64,000 nucleotides of DNA, taken from Amycolatopsis benzoatilytica AK 16/65 (GTDB lineage Bacteria > Actinomycetota > Actinomycetes > Mycobacteriales > Pseudonocardiaceae). Of this stretch, positions 50,432-63,258 are shown piece after piece. Position numbers and translations under genes: made by a program. Under the pieces are notes generated by a model, which saw nothing but the letters and a program-made list of their open reading frames with translations, made no database searches and was not told where the DNA came from. The stretch covers positions 4,989,039-5,053,038 of the forward strand of contig NZ_KB912942.1 in NCBI RefSeq assembly GCF_000383915.1, given 5' to 3'. Numbering within the stretch: the stretch's first letter is position 1; every line of letters starts with the position of its first letter.

Positions 50432-51805
50432 TCAGCACTCGATGACGTTCACGGCGAGCCCGCCGCGAGCGGTCTCCTTGTATTTCACGGACATGTCCGC
50501 ACCGGTCTCGCGCATCGTCTTGATCGCCTTGTCCAGCGTCACCACGTGGCTGCCGTCGCCGCGCAACGCCATCCGGGACGCGTGGATGGCCTTCGACGCG
50601 CCCACCGCGTTGCGTTCGATGCACGGGATCTGCACCAGGCCGCCGACCGGGTCGCAAGTGAGGCCCAGGTGGTGTTCGACGCCGATCTCGGCGGCGTTCT
50701 CCACCTGCGCCGGCGTGCCGCCCTGCACCTCGGTCAGGCCGGCCGCGGCCATCGCCGACGCCGAGCCGACCTCGCCCTGGCAGCCGACCTCGGCGCCGGA
50801 GATCGACCCGGTCTGCTTGAGGATCGAGCCGATCGCGCCCGCGGTCAGCAAGAACGTGACGATGCCGTCGTCGGACGCGTCGCGCACGAACCGCTGGTAG
50901 TAGTGCAGCACCGCGGGAATGATCCCGGCCGCGCCGTTCGTCGGAGCGGTGACAACGCGCCCGCCCGCGGCGTTCTCCTCGTTGACGGCGAGCGCGTACA
51001 GGCTCACCCAGTCCATCGCGTACAACGGATCGTCCGCGCCGTCTTCAGCGAGCAGCTTGTCGTGCAGCGACTTCGCTCGCCGCGGCACCTTCAGCCCGCC
51101 GGGCAGCACACCTTCGTGCGTGTAGCCGTTGCGTACGCATTCGGCCATCACCTGCCAGATGCCGAGCAGGCCGTCTCGAACTTCTTCCTCGCTGCGCCAG
51201 GAAAGTTCGTTCTGCAGCATGATTTCGCTGATCGGCAGGCCAGTGTCCGAGCAGTGCTTCAGCAGGTCCGCGCCGGTGCGGAACGGGTACGGCACCGGTG
51301 TGGAATCCTCCACGAACACGGTGTCGGTCTCGTACGACTCGTCGCGCACGAAACCGCCGCCCACCGAGTAGTACGTGCGTTCCCGCAGCAGAGCGCCGTT
51401 CTCGCTGAACGCGCGGAACACCATGCCGTTCGGGTGCGCGGGCAGCGATTTGCGCCGGTGCATGGTCAGGTCGGCATCCTCGGCGAAGGCCACCTCGTGC
51501 GTGCCGCCGACGGAGAGCCGCCCGGACTCCCGGATCGCCGCGACCTTGGCAGCCACCGTGTCGGTGTCGACGTCCTCCGGCCGCTCGCCGGAAAGCCCGA
51601 GCAGCACCGCTTTGTCGCTGCCGTGGCCGAAGCCGGTCGCGCCGAGGGAGCCGAACAGCTCAGCTTCCACCCGCGCGACCTGGCTCAGCTCGCTGTCCTC
51701 GACGAGGCCGTCCACAAAGGTCTTGGCCGCCCGCATCGGGCCGACCGTGTGCGAACTGGACGGCCCGATGCCGATCGAAAACAGGTCGAAGACGCTGATC
51801 GCCAT
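50432..51805 (-). CDS. sdaA: L-serine ammonia-lyase, iron-sulphur type
   Basis: 457 residues, single-chain type 2 form. The beta domain is N-terminal ([20 protein letters not shown]) and the catalytic alpha domain C-terminal. Cluster cysteines lie in [12 protein letters not shown] and [19 protein letters not shown]. The chain ends in cysteine (NVIEC), matching the Legionella enzyme, where the C-terminal cysteine enters the active site. It turns L-serine into pyruvate and ammonia. It is the last gene of the glycine riboswitch operon, 16 bp after lipA, so glycine carbon can pass through serine to pyruvate. Confidence 0.95.
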   Translation of the reverse strand: MAISVFDLFSIGIGPSSSHTVGPMRAAKTFVDGLVEDSELSQVARVEAELFGSLGATGFGHGSDKAVLLGLSGERPEDVDTDTVAAKVAAIRESGRLSVGGTHEVAFAEDADLTMHRRKSLPAHPNGMVFRAFSENGALLRERTYYSVGGGFVRDESYETDTVFVEDSTPVPYPFRTGADLLKHCSDTGLPISEIMLQNELSWRSEEEVRDGLLGIWQVMAECVRNGYTHEGVLPGGLKVPRRAKSLHDKLLAEDGADDPLYAMDWVSLYALAVNEENAAGGRVVTAPTNGAAGIIPAVLHYYQRFVRDASDDGIVTFLLTAGAIGSILKQTGSISGAEVGCQGEVGSASAMAAAGLTEVQGGTPAQVENAAEIGVEHHLGLTCDPVGGLVQIPCIERNAVGASKAIHASRMALRGDGSHVVTLDKAIKTMRETGADMSVKYKETARGGLAVNVIEC

Positions 51806-51821
51806 TGATCCGCCCCTTCTC

Positions 51822-52826
51822 TTAGTGTCTCGCCAGCACGCTGCTGGCTTCTTGTGCTGCTGGTCCTTCGGCGGTGAGGTGGGCCAGGTTTTCCGGGAGT
51901 TCCTCGCCCCGGTGCGCCTTCGTCTGGGCGTAGAGCCGGCCCGCCCGATACGACGACCGCACCAACGGACCCGCCATCACACCCGGGAACCCGATCCCCT
52001 CCGCAGTCCGCGCGTGCTCCACGAACTCCTCCGGCTTCACCCACCGGTCCACCGGATGATGCCGCGGCGACGGCCGCAGGTACTGGGTGATCGTGATGAT
52101 CTCGCACCCCGCGTCAAACAACTCCCGCAACGCGACAGCGACCTCGTCCGGAGTCTCGCCCATCCCCAGAATCAGGTTCGACTTCGTCACCAGCCCCGCC
52201 GCACGAGCCTGCGTGATCACCTCCAGCGACCGCGCGTACCGGAAACCCGGCCGGATCCGCTTGAAAATCCGCGGCACCGTCTCCACGTTGTGCGCCAGCA
52301 CCTCCGGCCGCGACCCGAACACCTCCGCCAGCTGACCCGGCTCCGCATTGAAGTCCGGAATCAACAACTCCACACCCGTGCCCGGGTTCAACGCGTGAAT
52401 CTGCCGCACCGTCTCCGCATACAGCCACGCACCCCCATCAGCCAGGTCGTCCCGAGCCACCCCGGTGACCGTCGAATACCGCAACCCCATCGCCTGCACC
52501 GACTCCGCGACCTTCCGCGGCTCACTACGGTCCAACGCAGCAGGCTTGCCCGTATCGATCTGACAGAAATCACACCGCCGCGTGCACTGATCCCCACCGA
52601 TCAAGAACGTCGCTTCCCGATCCTCCCAACACTCGTAAATGTTGGGACACCCCGCCTCCTCGCAAACCGTGTGCAGACCCTCCCGCCTCACCAAACCCTT
52701 CAGCTCAGTGAACTCCGGACCCATCCGCACCTTGGTCTTGATCCACGACGGCTTCTTCTCAATCGGCGTCTCACTGTTGCGGACCTCAAGCCGAAGCAGT
52801 TTGCGGCCTTCGGGCTGCGCGCTCAT
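51822..52826 (-). CDS. lipA: Lipoyl synthase
   Basis: 334 residues from ATG 52826, overlapping the glyA stop (ATGA). Both clusters are visible: the auxiliary motif [12 protein letters not shown] (CX4CX5C) and the radical SAM motif CTRRCDFC (CX3CX2C). VRSSYRAG near the C-terminus supplies the serine ligand. It inserts two sulphur atoms into octanoyl groups, for example on GcvH encoded two genes upstream. A lipA copy inside a glycine-cleavage operon suggests supply of lipoyl-GcvH when glycine is high. Another lipA-lipB pair may exist elsewhere. Confidence 0.96.
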   Translation of the reverse strand: MSAQPEGRKLLRLEVRNSETPIEKKPSWIKTKVRMGPEFTELKGLVRREGLHTVCEEAGCPNIYECWEDREATFLIGGDQCTRRCDFCQIDTGKPAALDRSEPRKVAESVQAMGLRYSTVTGVARDDLADGGAWLYAETVRQIHALNPGTGVELLIPDFNAEPGQLAEVFGSRPEVLAHNVETVPRIFKRIRPGFRYARSLEVITQARAAGLVTKSNLILGMGETPDEVAVALRELFDAGCEIITITQYLRPSPRHHPVDRWVKPEEFVEHARTAEGIGFPGVMAGPLVRSSYRAGRLYAQTKAHRGEELPENLAHLTAEGPAAQEASSVLARH

Positions 52827-54100
52827 CGGCCGAGCTCCGCGTACAGCGGGTGCTTCTTGGCGAGCAGCTCGACGCGGGCGCGCAGCGCCTGCTGGGCCGC
52901 CTCGTCGAAGTCCGGCTTGAGCGTCTCGGCGATGATGTCGGCGACCTCGGTGAAGTCTTCGGCGCCGAAGCCGCGGGTGGCCAGCGCCGGGGTGCCGATC
53001 CGCAGGCCGGAGGTGACCATCGGCGGGCGCGGGTCGAACGGCACCGCGTTGCGGTTCACGGTGATGCCGACCTCGTGCAGCCGGTCTTCCGCCTGCTGGC
53101 CGTTCAGCTCCGAGTTGACCAGGTCGACCAGCACCAGGTGCACGTCGGTGCCGCCGGTGAGGACGCGGACGCCCGCCTCGGCGCAGTCGGTGCGCGACAG
53201 CCGGTCGGCGAGGATCTTCGCGCCCTGCAGCGTGCGCTCCTGGCGCTCGCGGAACCCGTCGGTGGCGGCGATCTTCAGCGCCACCGCCTTGGCCGCGATG
53301 ACGTGCTCCAGCGGACCGCCCTGCTGCCCGGGGAACACCGCCGAGTTGATCTTCTTCGCCAGCTCCTCGCGGCACAGGATCAAGCCGCCGCGCGGGCCGC
53401 CCAGGGTTTTGTGCGTGGTGGTGGTGACGATGTCGGCGTGCGGAACCGGCGACGGGTGCAGTCCGGCGGCCACCAGGCCGGCGAAGTGCGCCATGTCGAC
53501 CATCAGCTTGGCGTCGACCAGGTCGGCGATCCGGCGGAACTCGGCGAAGTCCAGCTGACGCGGGTAGGCCGACCAGCCGGCCACGATCAGCTTCGGCTTG
53601 TGCTCGACCGCCAGCCGCTCGATCTCGGCGACGTCGACGATCCCGGTCTCCTTGTCGACGTGGTAGGCGACCACGTTGTACAGCTTGCCGGAGAAGTTGA
53701 TCTTCATCCCGTGCGTCAGGTGGCCGCCGTGCGCCAGGTCGAGGCCGAGGATGGTGTCGCCCGGCTTCAGCACCGCGAACATCGCCGCCGCGTTGGCCTG
53801 CGCGCCCGAGTGCGGCTGCACGTTCGCGTGCTCCGCGCCGAACAACGCCTTGGCCCGGTCGATCGCGAGCTGCTCGACCACGTCGACGTGCTCGCAGCCG
53901 CCGTAGTAGCGGCGGCCCGGGTAGCCCTCGGCGTACTTGTTGGTCAGCACCGAGCCCTGCGCCTCGAGCACGCCGACCGGCGCGAAGTTCTCCGAGGCGA
54001 TCATCTCCAGGGTCGACTGCTGGCGGTGCAGCTCCGCGGCGACCGCCGCGGCGACCTCGGGATCGATCTCGGACAGGTGGGCGTCGAACGGGGAGGTCAT
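52823..54100 (-). CDS. glyA: Serine hydroxymethyltransferase
   Basis: 425 residues. Motifs: [30 protein letters not shown], the PLP lysine in [15 protein letters not shown], and [14 protein letters not shown]. It moves one carbon between serine and glycine with tetrahydrofolate and takes up the methylene-THF made by glycine cleavage. The ATG at 54100 overlaps the last base of the gcvH stop (TGATG). It is the fourth gene of the riboswitch operon. A second, housekeeping glyA elsewhere is likely but not seen. Confidence 0.96.
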   Translation of the reverse strand: MTSPFDAHLSEIDPEVAAAVAAELHRQQSTLEMIASENFAPVGVLEAQGSVLTNKYAEGYPGRRYYGGCEHVDVVEQLAIDRAKALFGAEHANVQPHSGAQANAAAMFAVLKPGDTILGLDLAHGGHLTHGMKINFSGKLYNVVAYHVDKETGIVDVAEIERLAVEHKPKLIVAGWSAYPRQLDFAEFRRIADLVDAKLMVDMAHFAGLVAAGLHPSPVPHADIVTTTTHKTLGGPRGGLILCREELAKKINSAVFPGQQGGPLEHVIAAKAVALKIAATDGFRERQERTLQGAKILADRLSRTDCAEAGVRVLTGGTDVHLVLVDLVNSELNGQQAEDRLHEVGITVNRNAVPFDPRPPMVTSGLRIGTPALATRGFGAEDFTEVADIIAETLKPDFDEAAQQALRARVELLAKKHPLYAELGR

Positions 54101-54477
54101 CAGTTCTCCTGGGTCAGCTCGGCGTACGCGGAGGCGTCGAGCAGCTCCGGGACGTCGCCCGTGAGCCGCACCTTCAGCAGCCATCCTTCGGTGTACGGGT
54201 CCGAGTTGATGACCTCGGGGGTGTCCGATGTGGTCTCGTTCACCGCCACCACCTCGCCGCTCACCGGCGAGTACAGCTCGCTGACCGATTTGGTCGACTC
54301 GACCTCGCCGAAGACCTCGCCCGCGGTGACCGTGTCGCCGACTCCGGGCAGCTGCACGAACACGATGTCGCCGAGCGAGCCGGCCGCGAACGCGGTGATG
54401 CCCACCGTCGCGACGCCGTCCTCCACCGACAGCCACTCGTGTTCCTTGGTGTAGGACAGGTTCTGGGGGATGCTCAC
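54100..54477 (-). CDS. gcvH: Glycine cleavage system H protein
   Basis: 125 residues from a GTG at 54477. The lipoyl attachment site is [11 protein letters not shown] with lysine near residue 62. The N-terminal [21 protein letters not shown] and closing [10 protein letters not shown] are typical. It shuttles the aminomethyl group between GcvP, GcvT and lipoamide dehydrogenase. It lies 14 bp after gcvT and its stop shares a base with the glyA start. Confidence 0.96.
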   Translation of the reverse strand: MSIPQNLSYTKEHEWLSVEDGVATVGITAFAAGSLGDIVFVQLPGVGDTVTAGEVFGEVESTKSVSELYSPVSGEVVAVNETTSDTPEVINSDPYTEGWLLKVRLTGDVPELLDASAYAELTQEN

Positions 54478-54491
54478 AGTTCTGGCTCTTT

Positions 54492-55583
54492 TCAGGCTCG
54501 GGAGTAGAAGGGCAGGGCGACGACCTCGACCGGCTCGACACGGCCCCGGATGTCGACGGACAGCGCGGTGCCGGGCTCGGCGTGCTCCCGGTCTACATAC
54601 GCCATGGCGATCGGGTAGCCCAGCGTCGGCGACAGCGCGCCGCTGGTGATCTCCCCGATAGTGGCATCCCCGGCGAGCACGGCGTACCCGTGCCGCGGGG
54701 CGCGGCGGCCGGTGCCGCGCAGGCCGACCCGCACCCGCGGGACGTCGGCTTTGGCAAGCTCCGCCAGAGACGCGCGGCCCACGAAGTCGCCCGGCTTCTC
54801 GAACTTCACGACCCGGCCGAGACCAGCCGCGAACGGGTTCAGCTCGCGAGTGAGTTCGTTGCCGTACAACGGCATTCCGGCTTCCAGCCGCAGCGTGTCG
54901 CGGCAGGCGAGCCCGCACGGGACCAGGCCGTGCTCCTGGCCGGCCTCGGTCAGCAGCTGCCACAGCGCCGGGGCTTCGGCGGCCGGCACGAACAGTTCGA
55001 AGCCGTCCTCCCCGGTGTAGCCGGTGCGGGCCAGCAGCACGTCGTGCCCCTTCACGACCGCCGGGACGCTCGCGTAGTACTTGAGCGCGCCGAGGTCGGC
55101 ATCGGTGACCGCGCCGAGCACCGCGACCGCGTTCGGGCCCTGCACCGCGATCAGCGCGGTGTCCGCCGACCGGTTCTCCACCACCGCGTCGAACCCGGCG
55201 ACCCGCTCGGCCAGCGCGTCCGCGACCACGTCGGCGTTGCCGGCGTTGGCCACCACGAGGTACTCCTGGTCGGCGAGCCGGTAGACGACCAGGTCGTCCA
55301 GCACGCCGCCGTCGGCGTCGCAGATCATCGTGTACCGGGCCCGGCCCGGCTTCACGCCGGTCAGGTTGCCGACCAGCGCGTAGTCGAGCACGTCGGCGGC
55401 CTGCGGGCCGACCACGTGGATCTCGGCCATGTGCGACAGGTCGAACAGCCCGGCCGCCTCGCGGACCGCCTTGTGCTCGGCCAGTTCGCTGGCGTAGCGC
55501 ACCGGCATCGACCAGCCCGCGAAGTCGGTGAACAGCGCGCCGAGGCCCCGGTGGACTTCGTGCAGAGAGGTTTCCTTGGACAC
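54492..55583 (-). CDS. gcvT: Glycine cleavage system T protein (aminomethyltransferase)
   Basis: 363 residues from a GTG at 55583, five bases after gcvP. Motifs: [19 protein letters not shown], the folate-binding aspartate in [24 protein letters not shown], and [13 protein letters not shown] with [15 protein letters not shown]. The C-terminal barrel ([19 protein letters not shown]) is complete. It releases ammonia and makes methylene-THF from the aminomethyl group on GcvH. Confidence 0.96.
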   Translation of the reverse strand: MSKETSLHEVHRGLGALFTDFAGWSMPVRYASELAEHKAVREAAGLFDLSHMAEIHVVGPQAADVLDYALVGNLTGVKPGRARYTMICDADGGVLDDLVVYRLADQEYLVVANAGNADVVADALAERVAGFDAVVENRSADTALIAVQGPNAVAVLGAVTDADLGALKYYASVPAVVKGHDVLLARTGYTGEDGFELFVPAAEAPALWQLLTEAGQEHGLVPCGLACRDTLRLEAGMPLYGNELTRELNPFAAGLGRVVKFEKPGDFVGRASLAELAKADVPRVRVGLRGTGRRAPRHGYAVLAGDATIGEITSGALSPTLGYPIAMAYVDREHAEPGTALSVDIRGRVEPVEVVALPFYSRA

Positions 55584-55588
55584 GGGGC

Positions 55589-58459
<2,871 letters not shown>

Positions 58460-58462
58460 TGG

Positions 58463-58657
58463 GAACTCCCCCTCTGTCATGGGCACCTGAGAGTTTCACC
58501 GCGCGCTCGGCACGGCTTTCACCTTGGGTGAGGCGCGCGGATGCGCCTTCTTTCCAGAGTGGCCTCGCCAAAAGCGGTAGCGGTTACCTGAGAGATTCCG
58601 GGGAGTTTGCTCCTTCGGTGTCCCACTGATCTCATGGGACTCTCCCGCTCCGGCTCG
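58463..58657 (-). ncRNA. Tandem glycine riboswitch
   Basis: Read on the minus strand, aptamer 1 (about 58657-58570) has GGAGCGGGAGAGTCCC, CACCGAAGGAGCAA and AATCTCTCAGGTAACC. Aptamer 2 (about 58560-58463) has CACTCTGGAAAG, CACCCAAGGTGAAAG, GAAACTCTCAGG and ATGACAGAGGGGGAG. Both have the glycine-binding core of the gcvT motif. The pair lies directly before gcvP and probably turns the operon on when glycine is high. The 3' strand of aptamer 2 contains GGGGGAG, which could also act as the ribosome site. Confidence 0.95.
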
Positions 58658-58780
58658 AACGGCCCGATATTCGGTTGGGCGGATCTGTTGTGGACTGTGC
58701 ACGTGGTGGCGGCCACTCTACCTGCCGCTTCACGCGCCAGTCTAGCGCGCCGGACGTACGCCACACCGCTCCGGAGAGAG

Positions 58781-58831
58781 CCGTGAAGGGCCCGTTGCCG
58801 GACTTAGATTCCGGCAAGGGGCCCTTCACGG
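58781..58831. repeat. Dispersed 3'-end palindrome, copy 10 sequence at the ninth locus
   Basis: CCGTGAAGGGCCCGTTGCCG (from 58781) pairs with CGGCAAGGGGCCCTTCACGG (ending 58831) with one mismatch, around GACTTAGATTC. It lies four bases beyond the SDR stop at 58836 and upstream of the glycine riboswitch. Confidence 0.88.
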
Positions 58832-58835
58832 ACAG

Positions 58836-59603
58836 TCACAGCGGGGTCACATAGGCACCGGAGATGCCGCCGTCGACCAGGAACTGCGAAGCGGTGATGA
58901 AGCTCGCGTCGTCGCTCGCGAGGAAGGCGACGGCGGCCGCGATTTCCTCCGGCTCCGCGAACCGGCCGACCGGCACGTGGACCAGCCGCCGCGCGGCGCG
59001 CTCCGGGTCCTTCGCGAACAGCTCCTTCAGCAGCGGGGTGTTGACCGGCCCCGGGCACAGCGCGTTGACCCGGATGTTCTCCCGGGCGAACTGCACGCCC
59101 AGCTCGCGCGTCATGGCGAGCACGCCGCCCTTCGACGCGGTGTAGGAAATCTGCGAGGTCGCCGCTCCCATCACCGCCACGAACGACGCGGTGTTCACGA
59201 TCGAACCGCGGCCCTGGCGCTGCATGTGCGGCAGGACCGCCTTGCAGCACAGGTAAACCGAGGTCAGGTTGACGCGCTGTACCTTCTCCCAGGCTTCGAT
59301 GCCGGTGGTGAGGATCGAGTCGTCCTCCGGCGGCGAGATGCCCGCGTTGTTGAACGCGACGTCGACCGCGCCGAACTGGTCGACGGTCGTCTGGAAGAGG
59401 GCTTCGACCTGGTCCGCGTCGGTCACGTCGACCTGGACGAACTGCCCGCCCACCTCGTCCGCGGCGGCTTTGCCCTGCTCCGGCGTGACGTCGCCGATCA
59501 CTACCTTCGCGCCCTCGCTCGCCAGCCGCTTGGCAGTGGCGAGGCCGATTCCGCTCGCGCCGCCGGTGATCACCGCGACCCGGCCGTCGAAACGCTGCAC
59601 CAT
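58836..59603 (-). CDS. SDR oxidoreductase in the gamma-glutamyl amine operon
   Basis: 255 residues. NAD-binding [24 protein letters not shown], and catalytic Ser/Tyr/Lys (NTASFVAVMG, YTASKGG) are present. Basic residues for NADP are absent and GDV after strand 2 favours NAD(H). The gene starts two bases after the aldehyde dehydrogenase stop, so it is last in a four-gene operon. 3-oxoacyl-ACP-reductase-like annotation is common for this group, but the operon suggests oxidation of an amine-derived alcohol or aldehyde. Substrate unknown. Confidence 0.85.
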   Translation of the reverse strand: MVQRFDGRVAVITGGASGIGLATAKRLASEGAKVVIGDVTPEQGKAAADEVGGQFVQVDVTDADQVEALFQTTVDQFGAVDVAFNNAGISPPEDDSILTTGIEAWEKVQRVNLTSVYLCCKAVLPHMQRQGRGSIVNTASFVAVMGAATSQISYTASKGGVLAMTRELGVQFARENIRVNALCPGPVNTPLLKELFAKDPERAARRLVHVPVGRFAEPEEIAAAVAFLASDDASFITASQFLVDGGISGAYVTPL

Positions 59604-59605
59604 CT

Positions 59606-60976
59606 CTAGTTCTCCGTACTCAGAAAGACGTTCTTGGTCTCGGTGAAGGCGGCTGCCGCGTCCGGGCCGAGCTCGCGGCCGAGCCCGGACTGCTTGAAGC
59701 CGCCGAAGGGGGTCCAGTATCGGACCGACGAATGCGAGTTGACCGACAGGTTCCCCGACTCGACGCCGCGGGCGACCCGGAACGCCCGGCCGGCGTCGCG
59801 GGTCCAGATCGAGCCGGACAGTCCGTAGTCGGTGCCGTTGGCCATCCGGACCGCCTCGTCCTCGTCGCGGAACCGGACCACCGCGACGACCGGGCCGAAG
59901 ATCTCGTCCCGGGCCAGCGGGTCGTCCAGCCCGGACGGGAGCACGACGGTGGGCGCGAACCAGTAGCCCGGCCCGGCCGGCGCGCTGCCGCGGAAGGCGA
60001 CCGGCGTCTCGTCGGTGACGTAGGAGGCGACCTTGGCGTGGTGGCCGGCCGAGATGAGCGGACCCATCTCGGTCGCCTCGTCCGCCGGGTTCCCGACGAC
60101 GACGCCCCGAACCGCGGGTTCCAGCAGTTCCAGGAACCGGTCGTACACGGTGTCCTGCACCAGGATCAGCGACCGCGCGCAGCAGTCCTGCCCGGCGTTG
60201 TCGAACACGCCGTACGGCGCGGTGGCGGCGGCCTTCTCCAGATCGGAGTCGGCGAACACGATGTTCGCGTTCTTGCCGCCCAGCTCCAGGGTGACCCGCT
60301 TGACCTGCGCCGCGCAGCCGGCCATCACCTGCTTGCCGACCTCGGTGGAGCCGGTGAACACCACCTTGCGCACCGCGGGATGCGTCACGAACCGTTGCCC
60401 GACAACGGATCCCTTGCCCGGCAGCACCTGGAAGACGCCGTCCGGGATCCCCGCTTCGCGGGCCAGCTCGGCCAGCCGGAGCGCGGTGAGCGGGGTCAGC
60501 TCGGCGGGCTTGAGCACCACCGTGTTGCCCGCGGCCAGCGCCGGCGCGAAGCCCCAGCCGGCGATCGGCATCGGGAAGTTCCACGGCACGATCACCCCGA
60601 CCACGCCGAGCGGCTCGTGGAAGGTCACGTTGATGCCGCCGGCGACCGGGATCTGCTTGCCCAGCAGCCGTTCCGGCGCACCCGCGGAGTACTCCAGCAG
60701 GTCGCGGACGTTGCCCGCCTCCCAGCGGGCGTTGCCGATGGTGTGCCCGGAGTTCTCGACCTCCAGCCGGGCGAGGTTCTCCAGGTCCCCCTCGACCGCG
60801 TCGGCGAACCGGCGCAGCAGCCTCGCCCGGTCGCCCGGGGCGACGTCCCGCCAGGCCGGGAACGCGGCTTGCGCGCGGGCGATCGCGGCGTCGGTCTGCG
60901 CGAGCGTGGTCAGCTCGACCTGGCGCACCACTTGCTCGGTGGCCGGGTTGCGCACGTCGAATACGGTCTCGGTCAT
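59606..60976 (-). CDS. Aldehyde dehydrogenase (gamma-glutamyl aminoaldehyde type)
   Basis: 456 residues. Aldehyde dehydrogenase motifs: VVPWNFPMPIAGWGFAPALA, VVFTGSTEVGKQVM, the general base in VTLELGGKNANIV, and the nucleophile in NAGQDCCARS (first or second Cys). It overlaps the PuuD-like gene by four bases (ATGA). In gamma-glutamylated amine catabolism it would oxidise gamma-glutamyl-aminobutyraldehyde or a related aldehyde. The exact substrate is inferred from the neighbours. Confidence 0.9.
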   Translation of the reverse strand: MTETVFDVRNPATEQVVRQVELTTLAQTDAAIARAQAAFPAWRDVAPGDRARLLRRFADAVEGDLENLARLEVENSGHTIGNARWEAGNVRDLLEYSAGAPERLLGKQIPVAGGINVTFHEPLGVVGVIVPWNFPMPIAGWGFAPALAAGNTVVLKPAELTPLTALRLAELAREAGIPDGVFQVLPGKGSVVGQRFVTHPAVRKVVFTGSTEVGKQVMAGCAAQVKRVTLELGGKNANIVFADSDLEKAAATAPYGVFDNAGQDCCARSLILVQDTVYDRFLELLEPAVRGVVVGNPADEATEMGPLISAGHHAKVASYVTDETPVAFRGSAPAGPGYWFAPTVVLPSGLDDPLARDEIFGPVVAVVRFRDEDEAVRMANGTDYGLSGSIWTRDAGRAFRVARGVESGNLSVNSHSSVRYWTPFGGFKQSGLGRELGPDAAAAFTETKNVFLSTEN

Positions 60977-61686
60977 TTACCCTCCTGCGCGGCGTCCGCC
61001 AGGGCGGCGAACAGCCGGACGTCGCTGATGTCCTGCTCCGGGTGCCACTGCACGCCGAGCACGAACTCCCCCGGCAGCTCCGCGGCCTCGACGGTGCCGT
61101 CGGCCGCGTGCCCGGAGGCGACCAGCCCGGCGCCGAGCCGGTCGATCGCCTGGTGGTGGTAGCACTGGACCTTCGTTTCCGAGCCGAGGATCGCCGCCGC
61201 GCGGGTGCCGTCGACCAAGCGCACCGTGCTGGCGCCGAAGGTCGCCGGGGCCGGTTGATGCGCGGTGCCGCCGAGAGTTTCCGGCAGATGCTGCGTCAGC
61301 GTGCCGCCGAGCGCGACACTGATCACCTGCAGCCCGCGACAAACGCCGAGCACTGGCTTGCCCGCTGCGCGCGCTGCCTCGAACAAGCCGAACTCGAACG
61401 CGTCGCGCGCCTCGCGGGTGTAGGTCTTCGGGTGCGCTTGCTGGCCGTAGCGGCTGGGCTGAACGTCCGCGCCACCAGTGAGGACCAGGCCGTCAATGCG
61501 TTCGACGAGCTTGTCGTACGCAGTGGAGACCGGAGGCAGCAGTACCGGGATCCCGCCCGCCGCGACCACGCTGTCCGCGTACGCGCGGTGAAGCAGTGTT
61601 GCTTCGGTGTCCCAGGCGAGAAACTTCGCCTGCTCCGAGTACATGCTGAGGCCGATGACGGGTGGGTCAGAGTCGTTCGAAACCAC
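60973..61686 (-). CDS. Gamma-glutamyl hydrolase, class I amidotransferase fold (PuuD-like)
   Basis: 237 residues. The nucleophile lies in LGVCRGLQVISVALGG and the histidine-glutamate pair in GVQWHPEQD. GLVLTGGADVQPSRYG is typical of PuuD. It removes the gamma-glutamyl group from gamma-glutamyl-GABA or a similar product, recycling glutamate. Its start overlaps the end of the glutamine-synthetase-like gene by 20 bp and its end is coupled to the aldehyde dehydrogenase gene. Confidence 0.9.
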   Translation of the reverse strand: MVSNDSDPPVIGLSMYSEQAKFLAWDTEATLLHRAYADSVVAAGGIPVLLPPVSTAYDKLVERIDGLVLTGGADVQPSRYGQQAHPKTYTREARDAFEFGLFEAARAAGKPVLGVCRGLQVISVALGGTLTQHLPETLGGTAHQPAPATFGASTVRLVDGTRAAAILGSETKVQCYHHQAIDRLGAGLVASGHAADGTVEAAELPGEFVLGVQWHPEQDISDVRLFAALADAAQEGK

Positions 61687-63031
61687 GGATGCGCTCCCAG
61701 TCGGTCACAGCTCGGTCGTACGCCTCGCGCTCGATCCGCGCGGCGTTGAGGTAATGGTCAACCACGTCGTCCCCGAAGGCATGTCGTGCGATACGGCTGC
61801 CGTCGAGCGCGGCTTCGGCTTCAGCGAGCGTCGACGGCACGCGGGGCTTGTCGGATCCGTACGCGTCACCGACGAACTCCGGCTCCAACGGCAGTTCGTT
61901 CTCGATGCCGTACAGCCCTGCGGCGACCATCGCGGCGACACCGAGGTACGGGTTCACGTCTCCGCCGGGTACGCGGTTCTCGACGCGCAACCCGTCGCCG
62001 TGGCCCACAACGCGCAACGCGCACGTGCGGTTGTCGTGGCCCCACGCGATCGCAGTCGGTGCGAAGCTTCCTCGAACGTAACGCTTGTAAGAGTTGATAT
62101 TCGGCGCGAAGAAGTAGGTCAGCTCGCGCAGCGCTTCGAGCTGACCAGCAAGGTAGTGCTGCATCAGTTTCGAGAAGCCGTGCTCGCCATCACCGGGCAG
62201 CACCGCTTCGCCGGACTTGCTGCGCAGGCTGAGGTGGATGTGACAGGAGTTGCCCTCGCGTTCGTTGTACTTCGCCATGAACGTGAGGCTTTTGCCTTCC
62301 TGCGCGGCGATTTCTTTCGCGCCGTTCTTGTAGATCCCGTGGTTGTCGCAGGTGGCGAGCGCCTCGGTGTAGCGGAAGGCGATCTCGTGCTGGCCTGGGT
62401 TGCACTCGCCTTTCGCCGACTCCGGGTACAGCCCCGCGCCGGCCATCTCGTTCCGGATGCGGCGCAGCAGCGGCTCGATCCGCGCGGTGCCGAGCATCGA
62501 GTAGTCGACGTTGTACTGGTTGGCGGGCTTGAGGTTCTGGTAGCGCTTGTCCCACGCGGACTCGTAGCTCTCGTCGAAGACGATGAACTCGAGTTCGGTG
62601 CCCGCGTACGCGACGAGCCCGTGCTCGGCGAGCCGGTCGAGCTGCCGGCGCAGCACCTGACGCGGCGAGACGGACACTGGTCCGCCTTCCACCCGTTCGA
62701 CGTCCGCGAGGACCAGCGCGGTGCCCTCCTGCCACGGAATCTCGCGCAACGTCGAGAAGTCCGGGCGGAGCACGAAGTCGCCGTAGCCGCTTTCCCAGGA
62801 AGACACCGCGTAGCCGTCGACGGTGTTCATGTCGACGTCGACCGCGAGCAGATAGTTGCACGCCTCGGTCGCGTGGCTCGCCACCTCTTCGAGGAAGTAC
62901 TCCGCCGAACAACGTTTTCCCTGCAGCCGCCCCTGCATGTCGGTGATCGCGACCAGCACCGTGTCGATCGTGCCGGCCGTCACCCGTTCGCGCAGAGCTT
63001 CGAGCGTGAGCATTCCTCGCCTGACTGCCAT
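61667..63031 (-). CDS. Glutamine-synthetase-like gamma-glutamyl amine ligase (GlnA3/GlnA4/PuuA type)
   Basis: 454 residues from ATG 63031 (a GTG lies one codon up). Glutamine-synthetase motifs include AGTELEFIVFDE, ECNPGQHEIAFRYTEAL, NSCHIHLSL and the ATP region GSFAPTAIAWGHDNRTCALRV. The N-terminus ITDMQGRLQGKR and the absence of a Tyr adenylylation loop mark it as a non-housekeeping member. Those ligate glutamate to polyamines (GlnA3/PuuA) or ethanolamine (GlnA4). PuuD and aldehyde dehydrogenase follow; the oxidase and aminotransferase steps are missing, so polyamine versus monoamine stays open. Confidence 0.9.
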   Translation of the reverse strand: MAVRRGMLTLEALRERVTAGTIDTVLVAITDMQGRLQGKRCSAEYFLEEVASHATEACNYLLAVDVDMNTVDGYAVSSWESGYGDFVLRPDFSTLREIPWQEGTALVLADVERVEGGPVSVSPRQVLRRQLDRLAEHGLVAYAGTELEFIVFDESYESAWDKRYQNLKPANQYNVDYSMLGTARIEPLLRRIRNEMAGAGLYPESAKGECNPGQHEIAFRYTEALATCDNHGIYKNGAKEIAAQEGKSLTFMAKYNEREGNSCHIHLSLRSKSGEAVLPGDGEHGFSKLMQHYLAGQLEALRELTYFFAPNINSYKRYVRGSFAPTAIAWGHDNRTCALRVVGHGDGLRVENRVPGGDVNPYLGVAAMVAAGLYGIENELPLEPEFVGDAYGSDKPRVPSTLAEAEAALDGSRIARHAFGDDVVDHYLNAARIEREAYDRAVTDWERIRGFERL

Positions 63032-63258
63032 CACACCGCCCCAAAGGTTCGGATCAGGTCCTTTGCGGGTTCTTCCTACCTGGAGGTGCCGTCGGGGTCA
63101 ATCCGCTAAAAGGTATTTTTTTGATCCATTAACCGCGCTGCCACCGGCGGGCGTCGGCTATGTCCGGGTTGCCCGGCTGAGAAGATACTGTGAATCGGGT
63201 GCGTCCGGGACCAAATCCGCCGCCTCGTGCGTTGGACCGGGCAAGAGAGGTGAGAGGG
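63032..63258. other. Divergent gap between the amine operon and the stress protein gene
   Basis: 227 bp with two outward promoters. An AT-rich patch at 63110-63131 (AAAAGGTATTTTTTTGATCC and onward) is the clearest promoter-like area. I could not define an operator. Confidence 0.4.

Noticed and set aside
58480-58486. gcvP start at an ATG in the leader
   Set aside because: Both ATGs lie in the conserved 3' part of glycine aptamer 2.
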